A stretch of 64,000 bases of DNA from Rhizophagus irregularis (GCF_026210795.1 NC_089453.1:498501-562500), one strand, 5' to 3'; positions 19,866 through 32,046 are shown, numbered from the stretch's first letter. The notes: generated by a model not told the origin, from the sequence alone. Made by a program: numbers and translations.

Positions 19866-22800
19866 CTAATACGGTATGCTGCTTAAATCAATATCAGTCG
19901 GTATATAATCAATTTCATCATCATCCTCACCCTCGTCATCATCCTCGTCGTCGTTTTCGTATTCGCCTTCATCATCTCCATCATCTATTTCATCGTCGTA
20001 TCCCACCATACTTGCGTTTTCATCTGAATATATATCCATTCTTCCTGGCATATCAACATCACCTCCAACATAAACAATCCTTTGATTAGTTATTACAGAA
20101 TCGTTTCCATTTGTTTTATTTAATAAATGATTTCCCGGTGATTCTAATACACCATGTGCTGATATTGTAGGATTATTGCTGTTACTGCCCGTTATACTAC
20201 CGGTTAAATTTCGAATCATCCCTAAACGTGGAGATCCAATCGTAACAGCTGAACTCCTTGGAGACGATGGTGTTGTTGACTGATTCTCATATATTTCTAG
20301 AGGTATTTCAATGTCTGGTAAAGGCGGTTTCCAATAATTCCAATCATTATAAACTGTATCCCATTTACGACCACCAATATGAGGAAACATTTGATCCACT
20401 AAATCACTTAAATCTACATATCTATTAAGAGAATTTCATTAGTGGCCATGGTTAAATTTATACATACTTAGCAAATTAATCATACTAACGATGATCTATA
20501 TCCTGACAATAACTCCAATATTACTTCACCATTTGAATCAATTGTGAAGATTCTTGATGGTGGTACATTAACGCTTCGATAGGATAAAGCATCCTAATAT
20601 ATAAATATATTTCAATTAATTTCATGAATCAAGAAAGATTACGAGATTATAAAATTTATAATTTATACCGTTATTCTATTTCCAAAACCTGCAAAAAATG
20701 GATTTCTATCTCCAAATAATTTTTGCACGTCTCGCAAGCATGCCATTTTGAAAACTTCGGGTTTGCGCATAATTACCTCCCTAAATTCAAAAGAAATTTC
20801 TTATTAAATCAAAATCAAAAAGTTTGAAATTGAAAGTACATGAATTAATGATTTGGTTGTATGATACCTGTGAAAAGCGGTCAATAAACGATCAGGTGAC
20901 ATAATAACAGGCCCATCGGGTAATTGATATTTGTCTTGTTCCACTTTCTTTAAATAATCTCTTGTATAATCAGCCTAAAAAAATAAAAATGCTCAATTAT
21001 CTTTTTCTATTTAGATAAGTTTTTAAGTGATTTAACTTCTATTACCTGTCCGATAGCTCTACTTGTCAAATATAAAATTTGATATCCATTCCTTGTAATA
21101 TCAGTATATAATTTGGCAACACCTGAATGTGTCCAGTCTCTGCCAATCATTGTAAACACATGACCAAGAGCATCTGACCTAATAACAATAAAAAGTGAGT
21201 TTATTGTATAAAAGAAATTAAGCATGAATTAAACATTTCTAATTACTTTGTAATAGTTCCATCTATATCAGAAATTACGATCTGTGTATCATAGTCCCAG
21301 AAGAATAGCTTCGCAATACATGTGGCTTTTTTTTGATAGGATGCGACGGAGAAAGATATTGTGTTTGCTCCTTTCTTTAAATTAAGACTTTTCTATAAAC
21401 AATAAGCCAATGAAATTAGTACGCACGTCTACATATTATTTCTAAAGAATTATAAATTCATTAGCTTAGCTTACTAATTGTTCAGAAGTAAGACGGAGTG
21501 TTTTTGCATAAAACTTTGTTGGTTTTTCTTCTTCCTATACAAATAAAATAATGAAATTAATCAGAATCGATCATAGCCAGTGTTTTCGTTATTAACTTGC
21601 TTACTAACCTTTTCGACGTCATTTTTTGGCTTGTCGTCAACTTTTACTGGTGCTTCTATTGGAAGTGGACTTGATGAACGACTCCACCATCGACTCCATC
21701 CTCTTAAACTATATCTGCGCTGATCAGACGATCTACACTTATTATTATATAAATCAGTCACTGTCGAATCTGGAAGAGGCTTTTGAAATACAAGTAAAGA
21801 AGCTATTATTGGTGCAGCAGATTGCCACGAATAATATCTTAATTAAGACGAAGACAAAAAAAAATTTAATTTAAATTTAATAAATAAATTTTTATTATAA
21901 AACATATAAAGTAAACAATACCTGCTGTTATATTTAACAACTAAAGATTTATCATTCAAAATTCGTGGACTTTTAGAGAAAAATTCGTATGTAATTTGAT
22001 TCTTGCGAAACATTTCAGCGTCAATTTCCTTTAATAAATACATTTAAATAAACAAATTAAATACAAGTTCAATATTAGAAAATAATCCAAGAATTAATAA
22101 ATCATTATAATTACCTCGTCTCTTCCAAAATCTTCGCTTCCGCATAATGATATTTCAAAATGATGAAAGTTTCCTCCAATTTCTATGCCTGATTCTTTTT
22201 CGGCTGTATTATCATTTCCCCAATCTTTATCGTCAACGCCATCTTGCCAGTGTTCAATTTTCTCAGATTTTCTTACAGGCAATGCCCCCCATCTCCATGA
22301 CCATTCTCCCGAATCTTTCGTAGGCTTTTTGGGATCATATTCCAATTCTGTATCACTCAAAGGACTAGTTCTACTTGTTCGCCTTTCCAAAGGTTTTTCC
22401 GGTTTTCGTGTTTCCTCCAATTCTGTATCGGAAAATGGTCCTTCAGATTTTTCCCCTGTATTATATTATATTAAAATAATACACAAATACATTAATTAAC
22501 TGAAAATTTTAAGACATTGTTACAATGTCAAATCAAATTTAACAAAAAAATAACGCACGAACAATTTGGATGAACAGGTGGCATCGATAAAGCTCTCTCT
22601 CGATTCTGCCTCGATATTTCGGTTTCTAATTCTCCGTTTTTTTTTTGCGTTGCCATCACATCATTAAATTGAACTTCTGCACGAATTAACTGTATTATTA
22701 TTATAGTCCTATTTTATTGTTGTTACAATCGATGATGATAAAAAAAAAAGATATGTATATTATTTTCGAATAATATTTCTTACCTAGATCAGATTCATCC

Positions 22801-24010
22801 TTTTTCAAATCTGATACAGAAACAATATCGTTTAAATTAAGCTTATTATTATTTTCTCTATTCGGCTGGTTTGCATCTTCACCATCTTTTAATACTATTT
22901 CTATTAGAAGTATCAAAAGTATAAACTAGTATTAGAATAGTTGAGTAAATGAATTTTAACAAAGAATCGGAAAATTACCGGTTTCAAGATGTAGCTTTGC
23001 CAATGAATCTCGTTCATCATCATTAATCGAAAATACTAGATTTGACGTGTTTGATTCCAATTTTATATCCTGATTGTTAACTGCAAGTCTTTCATTCACC
23101 TCATGAATAATATCAGCATTCAAAATTGCCTTATTTGATTCATCATCATATTCATCTGGTATTGTAGTCGGAGTTGTAACCTCATCCGTTATAGTGCCTT
23201 CTTCAGACGTTGGACTAGCTGGAGTTATAATTTCCGAAGGTGTATCAACTTTCATCCTACTCATATGCTCAGGCTCAGCAACAAACACTTTTGGTTCAGC
23301 GTCTCCCTCATAATCATCTTCTGTTCCAAAATCTAAAATGTTAATCATAGCAAAATTATTAAACCTGATTATAAAACAATTCACATACCTGAGCCAATTG
23401 CATTATTTTGCTCAACCTTATTTTTAGAAACTGAAAATTAGACATAATTAATTAAAATATTGATAACATATTTGCCAAAAGAGAATCATATTAAACGGAT
23501 AATTACCACTTTCTTTAGAGCTATCTGTATTTAAATCTAAGAAATCGGGTTCCTATTATGTCCAAAAAATTGATTAGCTGTTTAATTAGATTTACTAAAT
23601 CACAACAAATATTACCTCTTCAGTTGGTAAAGGCTGACTGGGACCTGCTAATGGAGAGGTTCGCAGTTCTTCTGGGACGTGATTTTCAGTTTCGAACACG
23701 AAAAAAGCTTCACCAGCTTCCCCAATTTTCATTGGGAAATCAACGACTTTACCATTGACGACAATTTCGACCTATATAAACAAGTAAATTAGTTATATAC
23801 TAAATTAATAGTATTATTACCATTATATACCTTTTTTTCTTGAGGTCTTAGAACCATTAATTTCCCGAATCGAACGTGAAAAGGTGAACATGCTAATTCA
23901 CCATTAGGTTTTTTAACAACGATTACATCAATTGCACCAGAAAGTGTTGACGGATTAATTTCTCTGTAAAATTGGTTTACAGTAGAGACTAATTTGTATA
24001 CTGACTGCAT
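19866..24010 (-). CDS. PAH1: Phosphatidate phosphatase PAH1 (lipin)
   Basis: About 14 or more exons, roughly 0.9 kb of codons in total, start ATG at 24010. Exon 1 (24010-23831) and exon 2 (23771-23616) encode the N-LIP domain ([58 protein letters not shown]). Acidic, Ser/Thr-rich linker exons and the WSWRWG lipin motif follow. The C-LIP HAD domain carries the catalytic DIDGT (about 21240-21290) and then [17 protein letters not shown]. The C-terminus is strongly acidic ([13 protein letters not shown]), like the Pah1 tail that recruits the Nem1-Spo7 phosphatase. The enzyme converts phosphatidic acid to diacylglycerol and controls membrane versus storage lipid. Its catalytic residues are present and it looks functional. 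It is head-to-head with the gene at 24387. Confidence 0.93.
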
Positions 24011-24386
24011 ACTTGCAAGCAATCACTTAAATGTTTAAACGGCGATCGGCCGAGTTTGCAATATTTTACCGTATTCAAATTCGATCTCTAGGTTGAGAGA
24101 ATAAGTAATATTGAGTAATGAAATTTTTTTAAAAAAATCAAAAAAAAAAAGTTCGTAATCAAATCAATTTATAACTCCAAAATTCGGGAAATTCGGGGAA
24201 ATTTGGTCGCCGATTGTCTTTTTCACGAATGATTGATTGAATGGTAAATGATATCATTATTGCATATATAGATAACAATTGATCAATGTTAACACGTGGA
24301 TTAATTAATGGTTATGAACATATAAGGGAATTAGGGAAGTAGCACCATAAGTTTTCGATTGACTTTTTTGAACGTGTATACTCCCA
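24011..24386. promoter_or_regulatory. Shared promoter of PAH1 and the LOTUS-like gene
   Basis: A 376-base head-to-head gap with an A-run, CACGTG within AACACGTGGA (24293-24302) and no ORF. The CACGTG core is a candidate E-box; Ino2/Ino4-type sites share the CATGTG/CACGTG core, but binding here is not shown. Confidence 0.4.
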
Positions 24387-25274
24387 ATGGTGAGAATTGA
24401 AGCAGACCTAAGTCGATATTGTATTGGTAAGGGGAGAGAACAACAAGTGGATTTGTTATCCGACGATGATTTCTATTCGCAAGAAGATTATGAAGAACTT
24501 GAAAAAATCGAAAAATGGATCAGAAATTTATGTGAGCAATAAATAATATTATATAAATTTAGTAAGTATTACTTGCATTTCATTTTAATAATAAATATGA
24601 CAGTTTTAGTTCACGAAAAGGTCCCCTTCATAAACATCGACCAAATATTGGATTTATATTATAAGACCTATTGTAGTGAATTTGACTGGGACAATTTCGC
24701 GAGGTCTTCTGATACAACATTATCTGAATTCATACTTGAAACTTGGCCCCAAAGTTTTAAAATTGTAACTTGTCCAAATAACAACTCGGAATGGATTTCT
24801 TTAACTAATTCAACCATAATTAAAGATGAATCTTTTGACGCGTTTCTATCTACAAAGAAAACGAAATCTAATGGACATGATAAAGGCTTATATGATATCG
24901 GATTTGGTCGGGACATTGGCAAAGTTAAAAATGAAAAGCGATTGAAAATGCAAAAGCAAAAGGCTGAGCAAATTTTGTGGAAAACGCGAAATTTAGTCCC
25001 AAATCGGACCATTTTATATCCGTGCTGTCTGGAATTATTATACAAGGAATTGTATAAAGAGATTGTTGATATTAAATCAACTGAGTATCATAGTTTTTCA
25101 GAATTAATGTACAATTCCATAATTTGGAAGCCTCTTGGAAAAGATAAATTTATCGCGGTCAAATCTGAAAATCAAAAGTACGACATATCATTATCAAAGA
25201 AGGAAGAACCTAAACTGAACGATTTGCAATTCGGTGTAATATCCATTATATCAGGTAAATATTATGGTGACTAG
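24387..25274 (+). CDS. Protein with two possible LOTUS-like winged-helix repeats
   Basis: Two exons, 24387-24531 and 24604-25274, joined by a 72-base intron (GTGAGC to GACAG) that keeps the frame and gives 271 aa. Without the splice, translation would have to start at 24597. An acidic N-terminus (DLLSDDDFYSQEDYEEL) is followed by VHEKVPFINIDQILDLYYK and SEFILETWPQSFKI, then EWISL. This pattern (hydrophobic helix, x-Y-K, then Leu-x-x-F-Leu and a closing strand) resembles the OST-HTH/LOTUS domain. A second stretch (LELLYKELYKEIVDIKSTEY, HSFSELM, PLGKDKFIAV) repeats it. A KMQKQKAEQILW helix joins them. LOTUS domains bind RNA or DEAD-box helicases. The family call is a pattern-based inference. 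Confidence 0.6.
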
Positions 25275-25362
25275 AAAAAAAGTATTATATCAATATATTT
25301 ATTGAAATTATAAGAATGGGATGATTATTCTTGATATAGAATAACAAATAATCCACACATTT

Positions 25363-26313
25363 CTACCAACTTCTTTTTTCTCTTTTCATCGTCTTCCGTT
25401 TTGCTTTTTCCTTATCTCGCTGTTGTTTTTCCAAAAGTTTACGATTCTTTTCTTTTTCTTCCTCATGTTGCTTTTTCATTTGCTCTCTTTGCAATTGTTC
25501 TCTTTGTTTTACTTGTTCTGCATTGCGATTGGTTTTTAACAAAACTTTTATGTAATATAAATAGAATTATTAATTGATATAAAACAACCATTTAAATATT
25601 AAAAAAATAAGATTTATTACCTTCATTAATTTCCTTAGTTTCATTTCTGTCTTTATATTGGATTTCTGCTTCTCCATTTTCATTTTCTATAACCTCATCT
25701 AAATCGTAACTATATCTTTCAAGCAACTTTTCGCGTCTTTTGCGCTCTTCTTTTGTAAGCCGTTTTTTTGTATTACGAGGCAACATCGTAGGAGATTCGG
25801 TAGATATTAAAGCATCCGATTTTTGTTGTATAGCGTCACACTCTTGTAAATAATAATATATTGTAAGACTTATAAAAATTTAGACATAAAATACGAAAAA
25901 GAAATTTTATAATACCCTTTGCCTCTTTTTCTTCTCGTTTTTCTTTAATTTCTTGTTCCTCCACTTTAAATTCGGCCCATGCTTCGAATATATCATCTAT
26001 TATTGATTTTGATGGTGTGTCCTTAATGAAAATTGAAAATAAATAAATAATAATCATTTAACAACTATTCAAGCTTCTAATAAATATTCTCACTGTTGCA
26101 CCCAATATAAATTCGGAAATGGCTTCTCTCTTTTCCGATTCTTCTAGTGAATCATCAGTGATAATTCCTACAATGTACTCGTCAAACGTCTAAACAAATT
26201 AACAGTGAATAAATTGAATTTTCACCTTGTTGGCAAGTATCATAGTTAACAAATACCTCATCATGTAAGCCAATAGTGGATAACTTTTTTTTAATCAGTT
26301 CATTTAGTTTCAT
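25363..26313 (-). CDS. CCDC43: CCDC43-family coiled-coil protein
   Basis: Five exons: 26313-26257, 26189-26094, 26021-25916, 25842-25621 and 25544-25363. The product is 220 aa, close to human CCDC43. The N-terminal half is a helical domain (LSTIGLHDETFDEYIVGII; ESEKREAISEFILGA; IIDDIFEAWAEF). A linker (MLPRNTKKRLTKEERKRREKL) leads to a long, highly charged Lys/Glu/Arg coiled coil (QREQLQREQMKKQ; KAKRKTMKREKRSW). The family is conserved from fungi to mammals, but its molecular role is poorly defined. It ends 88 bases from the 3' end of its neighbour and is head-to-head, over 131 bases, with the LanC-like gene. Confidence 0.75.
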
Positions 26314-26444
26314 AACGGAATTATTATAATACTTAAATTTTAACACGGCTTAAAAATATTTAAATAGTGAGTACCTTACAAGTTGTGCAATGTGAGGATT
26401 ATATTACTAGATGTTTATGTTTATTCATTTTTCTTTTGACAACA
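26314..26444. promoter_or_regulatory. 131-bp bidirectional promoter (CCDC43 / LanC-like)
   Basis: The whole gap between the two start codons is 131 bases and must serve both genes, unless the LanC-like start lies upstream. It contains no recognisable motif beyond AT-rich runs. Confidence 0.5.
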
Positions 26445-27934
26445 ATGACTGAACGTTATCTAAAAAACTCATTAGACATTCCGAGTATTAACGATGCTAA
26501 TCCCGAAAAACTTGATCATTTTGTAAAATTTAATACTGAAAAGATTCTTTTCAATTATCCAATATCACATTATTCTCGGGACTATAATGTATATGATGGT
26601 AAACATTTATTATTCAAGAAGTATTATTCCGGTTAAGTTTTTATAATAACTCTTTTAAATTTTAGGGTACGCTGGTATAGCTTTCACGTACTTTCACTTA
26701 CACCAACTTAATCCCAATTTGACTATTGCTGGTGATAAAGTTGGTCTGTTGTGCACTACATATCTTTCAGCTGCATTATCTGCGGCAAAGAAAACTACGA
26801 CAAAGCATGTTGGGTTTTTAATAAGTCATGTTGGACCCCTGGCTTTAGCTGTAGTGGTTTATCATACAATAGAAAAAAATTCCGATGAAGCCTTAAATTA
26901 TATGAATTTAATTCTTGATAAGTATCATCATTTAGCAATAAAAGAGGATTCTAATGAATTGTTGTATGGACGTGCGGGTTATATTTACGCGTTAAAATTT
27001 ATACAAAACCATTGCTTCGATAATGAAGAGATCATGCAAAAATTAACAGATGACAAAATCAAAGAAATTTTTGAATTGATCATCGTAGAAGGTCAAAAAG
27101 GTGGAGCAGATTCTAATAGTGTTGAGAAACCTCCATTAATGTGGAGTTGGAAAGGAAAGGAATACCTCGGTGCTGTGCATGGTGTTGGTAAGTGTTAATT
27201 AACACGTGTTTTATTTAATATTTGATCATCTTTCATACTAACGAGGAAAAAAAAGCTGGTATCGTTGCTATCTTGTTACAATTTAAAAATCTTGCCGAAC
27301 CATATTTGAATGACTTGTTTCAAACAATGGAATGGCTAGCTAAAAACGCATTTGAGAATGGGAATTATCCTTCAAGCTTGTCAAATCGTGGTGATCATTT
27401 GGTTCAGTAAGTACGCTATGATTATAATCGTTAGAACTATGGTTAATTATTAATCTGAACTAACGAGCAGTATTTCAAAGAGTATGCCATGGTGCTCCGG
27501 GAATCGTTCCAGCATTTTTAAAGATATATGAATTATATCCAACACATGCAATTTCTTCGACTTTATTATCTGCAGCTATAAAATCTTCTGATTTGATATG
27601 GGAACGTGGCATTTTGAAAAAGGGTCTTACGGGTCTTTGTCATAATTCTCTCGGAAATGCCTATTCATTCCTCCTCCTTTATCTCGTTACTAAAAATGAG
27701 GAGCAATTAAGTAGAGCACTCGCATTTGGATTTTATGCAAGTCAATGGGAAAAAGAAACTGAAAAAAAACGTGTCAAAGTTCCAGATAGGCCTTGGAGTT
27801 TATGGGAAGGTCTTGCAGGAGGAGTTATATTTTGGGGAGATTTATCAACAGTATTAAGAGATGTAAAAACAAATATGGGATTGACAGTGAGCCGAGAAAA
27901 AGTTCTCGGGTTTCCTTGCTTTACTGATTTATAA
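26445..27934 (+). CDS. LanC-like protein (LANCL family)
   Basis: Four exons: 26445-26598, 26666-27187, 27256-27406 and 27481-27934. The product is 426 aa, the usual LANCL size. I chose the ATG at 26445 (TGACAACAATGACTG) because frames further upstream have no ATG. The alpha/alpha toroid motifs are present: GYAGIAFTYFHL, LLYGRAGYIYAL, GAVHGVAGIVAIL, CHGAPGIVPAFL, GLCHNSLGNAYSFL and WSLWEGLAGGVIFW. The zinc ligands are the Cys of CHGAPG and the Cys-His of GLCH. The Trp usual before CHGAPG is Val here. LANCL proteins add glutathione to dehydroamino acids in damaged phosphoproteins. Bacterial LanC cyclises lantibiotics, but no precursor peptide or dehydratase is nearby, so a housekeeping role is favoured. 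Confidence 0.92.
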
Positions 27935-28017
27935 GCAAATAAAATGTTAGCTTATATTGTAGGATTTACAGATGTTATAAATAAAGTTTACATTTTTTAC
28001 AATTGAAATTTTCCTAA

Positions 28018-28648
28018 TTATAATCTTGGACCATCAACTAAAACACAAGGACCACCACTAAGCAAATCAATTCCCGCTTGATTGGCATAATCTTGACATT
28101 CAATATCCTCAGCTCCTGGTTGTAACCAAACTTTTTTAATTCCAAGCTGAAAAGAAACAAAAATATCATTATCTAGGAAAAAAAGAAATAATAAATGATA
28201 GTCGCATTCTACCTTTTTAGCTTCCTCAAGAATAGTTTTAGTAATTTTCGGAGGAGTAATAACTGAGACCGAGACATCAGTATGATTAAGGTTTGAGATT
28301 AATGAAGAAAGATTTGGAACACATTCTAAACCTTCAATTAATCTTTCATTCTAGTAAATAAACCTTAATAATTAGAAAGCCATAAAAAGTTTGCATTTAA
28401 ATAAAATTCATACCGGATTAATTGGAGTGACGAGACGATTATTAGAGATATACCTAAAATGTTAATGTTATTTTGAATTATTTTTTTTTTTGCATAAATG
28501 TATAAAAAAAAATTAAATATATTTAGGAATACCATTTTAAAACTTTATTGCCATATTTTGTTGGATCATTAGAAGCACCTACAACTGCATAATGGGAAGA
28601 AGAAAAAAATTCTTTAATTAAATTTGCTGTTTTTGCACGAGTTTTCAT
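28018..28648 (-). CDS. CoA-binding (Rossmann) domain protein
   Basis: About four exons, start ATG at 28648, roughly 140 aa. Motifs: HYAVVGASNDPTKYGNKVLKW (nucleotide-binding glycine loop), VTPINPNE, HTDVSVSVITPP, KKVWLQPGAED and a final GGPCVLVDG. These match the YccU/CoA_binding_2 family, small single-domain proteins related to the CoA-binding half of succinyl-CoA synthetase. Their precise role is unknown. The introns are short, and the first splits the codon for the Trp of KVLKWYI. It converges with the LanC-like gene (83 bases apart). Confidence 0.88.
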
Positions 28649-29533
28649 TTTAGACAAATTCCTAGAAAAATGGATTCAATAAAATTGTGCATTTCTTAAA
28701 TACGCACGTGGAACTAATCGTAATTGCCAACCATTCGGGTTTGGGTTCGCACGGACATATTAAAATATGCAATGTTAATCCCGACCTTTACGCGTAACGG
28801 AAGCACCCACAAGTAGGTGTGACTAAAATTAAACTTGTAGCTGATAATGTGGCTTTTTAATCGCTAATAATAATTCGTTAAGAGCTAGCTAATAGATATC
28901 ACGTGAGACTTCTATGACATTAAATCTTTCGTCTCATTTTTTTTAGTTGGTTTTTAAATATCAAGTAATGAATCTTTCGCTGATTAAATGAAATTGACCT
29001 TGTCGATTAAATATACATTTTATATTAATGATTTTCTTTCATTAATTTTCATTAACATTTCCAATTAGTAATTATATGATGAATGATAATGATCTTTAAG
29101 AAAATATAGAAATTCAAAGACAATCTTCCCTTTATGGGGTGATTAAGCCGATTAATTTTTAACGAACAAACAATTGTGCAAATGGTAATATTTTATGACG
29201 CATTCGAAAAAAAAAGTAAACAATTGAAAAACTTCTCAAGAAAGGTTTATTATAATTAAAATTTATTAATTACTACATCACAATGGTTTAATATTATTAT
29301 GTTGGGGGATTAAAGGGAAATAAAAAATTTATGTTCTTTCCAACGTCTTTGATACATTTTGTGTGCAGAAATAAACTTCCGACCGATCACTAGAGAAAAA
29401 AATTACAAACTATAATGTTCCTGTCTCTCTTTATTTTTTTTTTTTTTAAATAAACGTTAACAGAAGTACTACATCCCCCCTAAAATCCTTTAGCGTAAAA
29501 ATGTAATATAGTAAATTAAAAGAAAAAAAATAA
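28649..29533. other. Intergenic region before histone H2A
   Basis: About 885 bases with no recognisable gene. It includes the promoter of the CoA-binding gene and the 3' UTR of the H2A gene. A short CA/GT-poor, T-rich block lies near 29430. Nothing else is supported. Confidence 0.4.
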
Positions 29534-30100
29534 TTATGCCGTTTTTTGAACAGCAGGGGATTTTCCACCGGCTTTAGGTTTCTTTGGAGATGGGTTTACA
29601 GGTCCACTGCCAACTACGACAGTCTTCTTTTCACCTTTCTTCTTGGGAAGTAGTTCGACGTGAATATTTGGAAGAACGCCACCCTCCGCAATATGGACAT
29701 GTCTCAACAAGATATTAAGTTCTTCGTCATTTCGTATAGCCAATTGAAGATGCCTGGGGATAATTCTTTGTTTCTTGTTATCTCTTGCAGCATTTCCAGC
29801 AAGTTCAAGTACTTCGGCAGTTAAATATTCTAGGACTGCAGCTAAATATACAGGAGCACCAGCACCGATACGGTCAGCATATCTACCTTTCTTGAGAAGA
29901 CGGCTCATACGGCCAACGGGGAACGTAAGTCCTGCCTTAACGCTTTTTGTGACCTTTTGAGGTGTTGTTATGGCTTTTGCTCCTTTACGCTGCTTTGTTT
30001 TTGTTTTTCCTCCTTCTTCTGGAGCGGGCGGAGCAGTATTTTCAGCGTTTCGTCCACGAGAGCTTCTTCCAGCGGAGTCTCCTCTTTCCACAGTAGACAT
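29534..30100 (-). CDS. Divergent histone H2A with long N-terminal and SPKK-type tails
   Basis: A single exon of 188 aa. The H2A fold spans about residues 53-155: [21 protein letters not shown], the docking/acidic patch [39 protein letters not shown] and [24 protein letters not shown]. The N-terminal tail is about 50 residues (canonical H2A has about 15-20) and is rich in Lys/Thr/Pro. The C-terminal tail has [12 protein letters not shown], with two SPKK/KSP-like minor-groove motifs, as in plant H2A.W. There is no SQ(E/D) phosphorylation motif of the H2A.X type. RMSRLLKKG also differs from the usual RIHRLL. The lack of introns fits histone genes. It looks like a variant histone rather than the replicative H2A. 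Confidence 0.92.
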   Translation of the reverse strand: MSTVERGDSAGRSSRGRNAENTAPPAPEEGGKTKTKQRKGAKAITTPQKVTKSVKAGLTFPVGRMSRLLKKGRYADRIGAGAPVYLAAVLEYLTAEVLELAGNAARDNKKQRIIPRHLQLAIRNDEELNILLRHVHIAEGGVLPNIHVELLPKKKGEKKTVVVGSGPVNPSPKKPKAGGKSPAVQKTA

Positions 30101-30907
30101 CTTTCTTTATTGAAATAAAAATGGAAGGTTTCGTTTTAAGTATAAGAGGTTTAAAAAAAGTGTCAAAGAGTCTTGACAATATATGAATTTGTTGGCGTTA
30201 GTATTTCTTAGTAGTTAGGGGGAAGAGTTTTTTTGAAAGTCGAAAACGAACTTTGAGATGTAGCTCTTTATATAACCGTGTCGTGTTTTGTGATGAGTGA
30301 TTCGTGTAACCTTTGATCCTACAAGCCACTATTGATAAATAATGACAAACGCGTGTCACGGTATCAATTCTTTAGTTTACATAGTTTATTTATTTCAATA
30401 TATTTAGTTAGTTCTTTGTTAGCTTTTGCTTACGTCATGTACGTCACGTACAAAAACTGGTTTTCCTAAAAATAGATGAGTTTGAGAACTTATGGTCGCG
30501 TGGAATATTTACGTGATAAAAAATGTTTATTTTGGATCAAAACATTGAAATTTCGTCGCGACTTATCTACTTCCACTGCTTCCTGATGGCATAACCTTGA
30601 ACCCACCCCCCCTATTGTAAAATATATTATGCGGTCCAGTCAGACCCGTCGCACAGGTCAAGAACGATACATTTGCTCCACTGCTTCCTACTTCATATTA
30701 TCTTAATGCAGCTAATGCAATGAATATGTGTGTAACGTGAACAATAAATTACAATATTGCTACTTGTCGTTTAATTTCCAAATTAGGAAATTTATTTTAG
30801 AAAATACGTTAAATTATCAATCATTTACGAAGGATCAACTCATGAATTCACTGCGGTCGATTAATTCATCTCGTAATAATGAGAATTAATTTTAAGAATC
30901 GAGTTTT
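30101..30907. other. Intergenic region between H2A and MED4
   Basis: About 800 bases holding the H2A promoter and the MED4 3' UTR. The block 30590-30680 is locally GC-richer (CCCACCCCCCC and GCGGTCCAGTC). No gene was recognised. Confidence 0.4.
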
Positions 30908-31881
30908 TTAATATTCCAGATCAGGATTCAAATCCAAATTGAGAGCATCTGTTTGATTGGTTTGCTGCACAATTTCCACGGGGCCAAAAGAATTTGATCT
31001 TGCGTGTGTTTCATCTATCATTACACGATCAGGTTCTTCATCTTCATCATCTTCTTCGTCCTCTTCCTCGAGAGATTGATCTTCTATTAGATTCAAAGAA
31101 GTAAGTACATTATAATTTTCAGATATATATACTAATTTTCTGCACATTACCATCTTCAAAACTTTCGTCTGCGTGCTGCCGAAATAATAATCCCATTCGC
31201 ATACGTGGTTCATCAGGGTAAGGTGGATAGGCTATCATCGAAGAAGGTATTGCAGGATTGTAATGGGGTGGAGCTGATGTATATTGGCTTAGTCTATTAG
31301 CATAATCCAATATTTCTTCGGCACTCACTCGAGCTATTAATTAAGAAAGTTAAGAACAAAACATCTGAACAGAAGAATCAAAATATTGTATTAATTATTA
31401 TAGTTTTACATTCTTCTGCCGTTCGAATGGCTTGCTTTGTTATGCGTGCTTCCTCTAAACATATATCGAGTTGTTCTTTTCCCGTTTTCAGTGCCAACGC
31501 AAAATCCATCAATGCTTGATTTTCTATGTCAATTTCATTTTCCATTTGTAAAAGTTTACGATGAACTTTTTGATGTTCTTCGACTAATAATTGTGTGATA
31601 TAAATTTAACGAACATTAATTAAAAAATGAATTATTCTTTTAAATGATTTCTTACTTAAATCAAGTCCTTTCTGTAATTTTTTATCTAAAGCTACAATCT
31701 TTTTCATTATTTCTATCGGTGTTTGATTTATTTGTTTTATTCCTTCCGAATATGATGCAATCGCATTAAAAAATTGATCTATTAAACCCTCATATTCGAC
31801 CAAATAACCTTTAACTGGTGTGGTTATTTCGTTTGAGAATTCCTCCTGAAATGTAGCCGATGTTTGAGAAAAGCTGGACAT
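30908..31881 (-). CDS. MED4: Mediator subunit 4
   Basis: Multi-exon gene (about five exons), start ATG at 31881. The N-terminal helical part (GYLVEYEGLIDQFFNAI; TPIEIMKKIVALDKKL) and coiled coil (KVHRKLLQMENEI; LKTGKEQLDICLEEA) lead to the family signature RVSAEEILDYANRLSQYTSAPP, followed by PHYNPAIPSSMIAYPPYP. The C-terminus is acidic (EEEDEEDDEDEEPD). MED4 belongs to the Mediator middle module that links activators to RNA polymerase II. The ISAEE-LI-YA-RIS-TSAPP motif is diagnostic, so confidence is high. It is head-to-head over 165 bases with the methyltransferase gene. Confidence 0.92.
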
Positions 31882-32046
31882 TAGGAAGTTGTATTTGACT
31901 ATTATCTTCGGTAGCGTTAGCGTTAGTGTCTACATTGTGTCTACATTGTTACACTGAAGTGACTGAACACATTGGTATGTATTTATATCACATGATGAAC
32001 TGATTATCAAAAAAAAGGTTTCGGAATTTTAATTAATAAATAAACG
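31882..32046. promoter_or_regulatory. 165-bp bidirectional promoter (MED4 / methyltransferase)
   Basis: The start codons are separated by 165 bases only. The gap holds the tandem words AGCGTTAGCGTTAG and GTCTACATTGTGTCTACATTG near 31913-31945, the clearest short repeats in any of the divergent gaps. Confidence 0.5.

Noticed and set aside
24668-25045. 125-codon antisense frame over the LOTUS-like gene
   Set aside because: Shadow of the sense coding sequence.
26445-27934. Lantibiotic-type biosynthetic cluster around the LanC-like gene
   Set aside because: No precursor peptide, dehydratase or transporter lies nearby; the neighbours are housekeeping genes.
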